DNA of 64,000 nt from JAQVEM01 sp964603595 (GTDB taxonomy: Bacteria > Actinomycetota > Humimicrobiia > Humimicrobiales > Humimicrobiaceae), in assembly GCA_964603595.1 (NCBI GenBank), contig CAZRVN010000002.1, positions 216,567 to 280,566 of the forward strand, given 5' to 3'. The position numbers and the translations under genes are program-made. Within the stretch, counting starts at the first letter, position 1, and each line of letters starts with the position of its first letter. The notes below the pieces were generated by a model, which saw only the letters and a list, made by a program, of their open reading frames with translations, searched no databases and was not told the origin of the DNA. Shown here piece after piece: positions 62,139-64,000 of this stretch.

Positions 62139-63653
62139 TTGTGGTATAAAGTTTACCGAATTTAAAAATTTTTCTGCTATTCTTATATAATCGGGATTAA
62201 TTTCAAATCCAATATAAAAATTACCTAATTTCTTAGCTGCTACGCACTCAGATCCGGTACCAGCGAAAGGCACCAAGACAATACCATCTTTTTTTGGCAT
62301 TGCTGACAAAATTAGTTTTTTTGACAACTCAAGCGGTTTTTGAGTTGGATGTTTAACGATATTATGTTTGCTGTGTTCTTTTAGTTTTAATGGTTCAAAG
62401 ACATCATTGCATGTTTTACATAAAAACCATCTCTCAATCATTCCGGCACCCCCTGCTAGTGCTGGAATTTTTATAACATCACGAGGCAGTGCTCCTTTCT
62501 CATGAGCTTTATAGATAGTTTCTTTGTTACCGTTACTAAATCTGCCTACTGTTCTTTTTCTTACTTTTCCGGCTGCTCCATTTAAGAAGTTATCAGTGTA
62601 TGGTTCTCTAATTTCATCTCTATTAAAGTTAGGCTTGTCTTTCCATGCACAAATTATTGACTCGTGACTTCTTTGCCAAAAGTTTAATGAAGCTACATTT
62701 TTGTTTGTATAATGCCAAATAAGCCATCTTTTTTTGATTGGTATTTCAACGGAAAGATGAGCTAAAATCTCACTAAAACCATAAATAAACATCGTACCTG
62801 TAGGTTTCATAATCCTAATGGATTCATTTATCCACTCCTTGCACCATAAGATATAGTCATTTAATTCTAGTTTATCTTCATTATTGCCAAAATCTTTCCC
62901 AATATTGTAAGGAGGATCAGCAATGATAACATCGCAGCTTTCATCTGGCAGTTTTTTTAACTCAGCTAGAGCATCACCTAATATTATCTTATTAAAAGAT
63001 AGAGATTTTATATTATCTCTTAAAATTGTAGGTGGAAGTTTTTTTGCCTGTAGCTCTTCCTCGTTTTGGATTACATCAACAACTATACCCTGAATTTTTA
63101 TATCCCTACCTTTTCTAATGATTATTGGCTCATAGTTGCTATTTGCTGGTTGTAATCTAATCTTATTTTGTTCTCTGTAAATTTTTTTAAGCGTAGCTTC
63201 GCAGTTATCTATTAAAGCAACAACACGCTGACCATTTTCAGCGATTTCTTGCTGCCTGACTAACACTACATCACCGTTTCGTATATTTTCATCAATCATG
63301 CTATTCCCGCGTACCTGTAGAGCATAAATTTTTCCGTTTTTGGGTAATTTGGTTTTTGGTATAGAGATAAATTCGTTTTCTTGTATTGCTTCTATTGGTT
63401 CACCTGCGGCGATAGTTCCTAAAATTGGAATTTTTATAAGTGATTCTTTTTCAGGTACACTAATTGAACGCGCTTTATTTTTTAGTTGTTCTAAATATCC
63501 ATTCTTTTTCAGTTTAGTAATATGAAAATGAACAGTAGATACAGAAGAAAGTTTGAAGTGATTCTTTATTTCAACGAAGGAAGGGGCATACCCCTTCCTT
63601 TGAGAAAAGAATTTTATAAAATCTAGAATTTCTCTTTGCTTTTTTGTAATCAT
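62130..63653 (-). CDS. LexA repressor fused to a beta-class DNA methyltransferase
   Basis: One 507-residue frame joins two enzymes. Residues 1-200 are a complete LexA: winged helix (GYAPSFVEIKNHFKLSSVSTV), cleavage site Ala83-Gly84 in TIAAGEP, catalytic Ser118 in VRGNSM and Lys156 in EATLKKI. Residues 215-507 are an N6-adenine or N4-cytosine methyltransferase of beta order: IIADPPYNIG (246-249 is DPPY), a C412-C415-H427-H430 group like a zinc finger, KHPTQKP and the SAM motif VPFAGTGSE. It would methylate DNA and act as a self-cleaving repressor. No Actinobacterial or E. coli SOS box is evident upstream; TATACT on the reverse strand may be the -10. Confidence 0.92.
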   Translation of the reverse strand: MITKKQREILDFIKFFSQRKGYAPSFVEIKNHFKLSSVSTVHFHITKLKKNGYLEQLKNKARSISVPEKESLIKIPILGTIAAGEPIEAIQENEFISIPKTKLPKNGKIYALQVRGNSMIDENIRNGDVVLVRQQEIAENGQRVVALIDNCEATLKKIYREQNKIRLQPANSNYEPIIIRKGRDIKIQGIVVDVIQNEEELQAKKLPPTILRDNIKSLSFNKIILGDALAELKKLPDESCDVIIADPPYNIGKDFGNNEDKLELNDYILWCKEWINESIRIMKPTGTMFIYGFSEILAHLSVEIPIKKRWLIWHYTNKNVASLNFWQRSHESIICAWKDKPNFNRDEIREPYTDNFLNGAAGKVRKRTVGRFSNGNKETIYKAHEKGALPRDVIKIPALAGGAGMIERWFLCKTCNDVFEPLKLKEHSKHNIVKHPTQKPLELSKKLILSAMPKKDGIVLVPFAGTGSECVAAKKLGNFYIGFEINPDYIRIAEKFLNSVNFIPQLF

Positions 63654-64000
63654 TAGTTTAACTCTATTTTTATGATTTTAGTATAATCGAAAGAAAATAG
63701 AAAATCAAATAAAAAGTTGAAAAATATTGATAAAAAATTTGAATAAAAAATATTAATCCCTAAGTGAAAAAGTTTAATCTTTTGAAGGACGATAGATATG
63801 TTTTTACTAGAAGAAGTATGCTGGCTTTATAATCTACAATTGGAGAGGATTTATACCAAAATTATATGTATTATGTAGAATCTGGCGAAATATATTATAG
63901 GATATCAATCTCCAAGGGACGTATTAAGTATTATCCAGGCTAGGTAGAGGTTAATATATCAGTTTAAATGCACAGGAAGGATGTAAAAGAAATTTAGCTG
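63654..64000. other. AT-rich end region, promoter of the LexA fusion and possible gene remnant
   Basis: The first 100 bases should hold the promoter and operator of the LexA-methyltransferase gene (reverse strand, TATACT near 63680). From 63782 a forward frame reads like protein for about 16 codons, meets one stop, and continues for 36 codons to a second stop near 63941, which suggests a decayed gene. No family is recognised. Confidence 0.3.

Noticed and set aside
1..64000. CRISPR arrays, insertion sequences, prophage structural genes
   Set aside because: I saw no regularly spaced repeats, transposase motifs or phage structural proteins on either strand.

Overview
The window is a chromosomal segment of an AT-rich bacterium, read from composition, AGGAG/GGAGG ribosome sites, operons with ATGA overlaps and one tRNA gene. 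Iron-sulfur enzymes, a radical SAM protein and a ferredoxin-linked glutamate synthase suggest an anaerobe. The GAF-ANTAR regulator, DUF5667 protein next to an ECF sigma factor, DUF2089/SHOCT genes and Gmad2 lipoprotein fit uncultivated low-GC lineages related to Actinobacteria, Clostridia or Atribacterota. I cannot place it more exactly from sequence alone.

Layout. 1-10262: a purine operon (tail of an upstream gene, purB, purL, purF, purM, purN, purH) that covers most IMP synthesis steps; its PurL is a single long chain strikingly like the animal enzyme. 10491-14618: Lon protease, a small zincin and GalT. 14817-24751: a radical SAM protein, an XRE regulator with its membrane partners and operator, an isopropylmalate/isocitrate dehydrogenase homologue, a GT2 glycosyltransferase, a GH1 glycosidase, an Ig-repeat surface protein and a DUF2089/SHOCT operon. 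24917-27204: a small accessory stretch (degenerate GIY-YIG protein, nitroreductase, aldo/keto reductase) with short repeats, followed by tRNA-Glu(CTC).

27678-35184 is the regulatory centre of interest. A GAF-ANTAR protein and class II fructose-bisphosphate aldolase precede a five-gene split glutamate synthase operon (amidotransferase, ferredoxin-FMN synthase domain, ferredoxin, FAD oxidoreductase, GXGXG domain). The leader of that operon has a good promoter, two 6-bp hairpins with hexaloops AAAGAU and AAAGAA, and an intrinsic terminator that overlaps the second hairpin. This is the arrangement expected of an ANTAR antitermination site, so the nearby ANTAR protein is a candidate regulator of glutamate synthesis.

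35331-60023 holds envelope and transport genes: DUF72, a GT2 paralogue, PlsY-like acyltransferase, an RRM protein with a possible Shine-Dalgarno-sequestering leader, FkbM methyltransferase, three ABC-2 type exporters, an ECF sigma/DUF5667 pair, a VapBC-like module, three acidic lipoproteins, a stand-alone LigD phosphoesterase, a flavodoxin, a GNAT enzyme and a lipoprotein MsrA.

60198-63653 is an AT-richer defence island: a NucS-like nuclease with DUF5655, small ORFs, a TaqI-like restriction endonuclease and, convergent and overlapping it, one 507-residue protein that joins a complete LexA (winged helix plus self-cleaving peptidase with intact Ala-Gly, Ser and Lys) to a beta-class DNA methyltransferase. 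A restriction-modification system whose methyltransferase is itself a LexA-type repressor would link modification to DNA damage; this is the strongest candidate for an undescribed system here.
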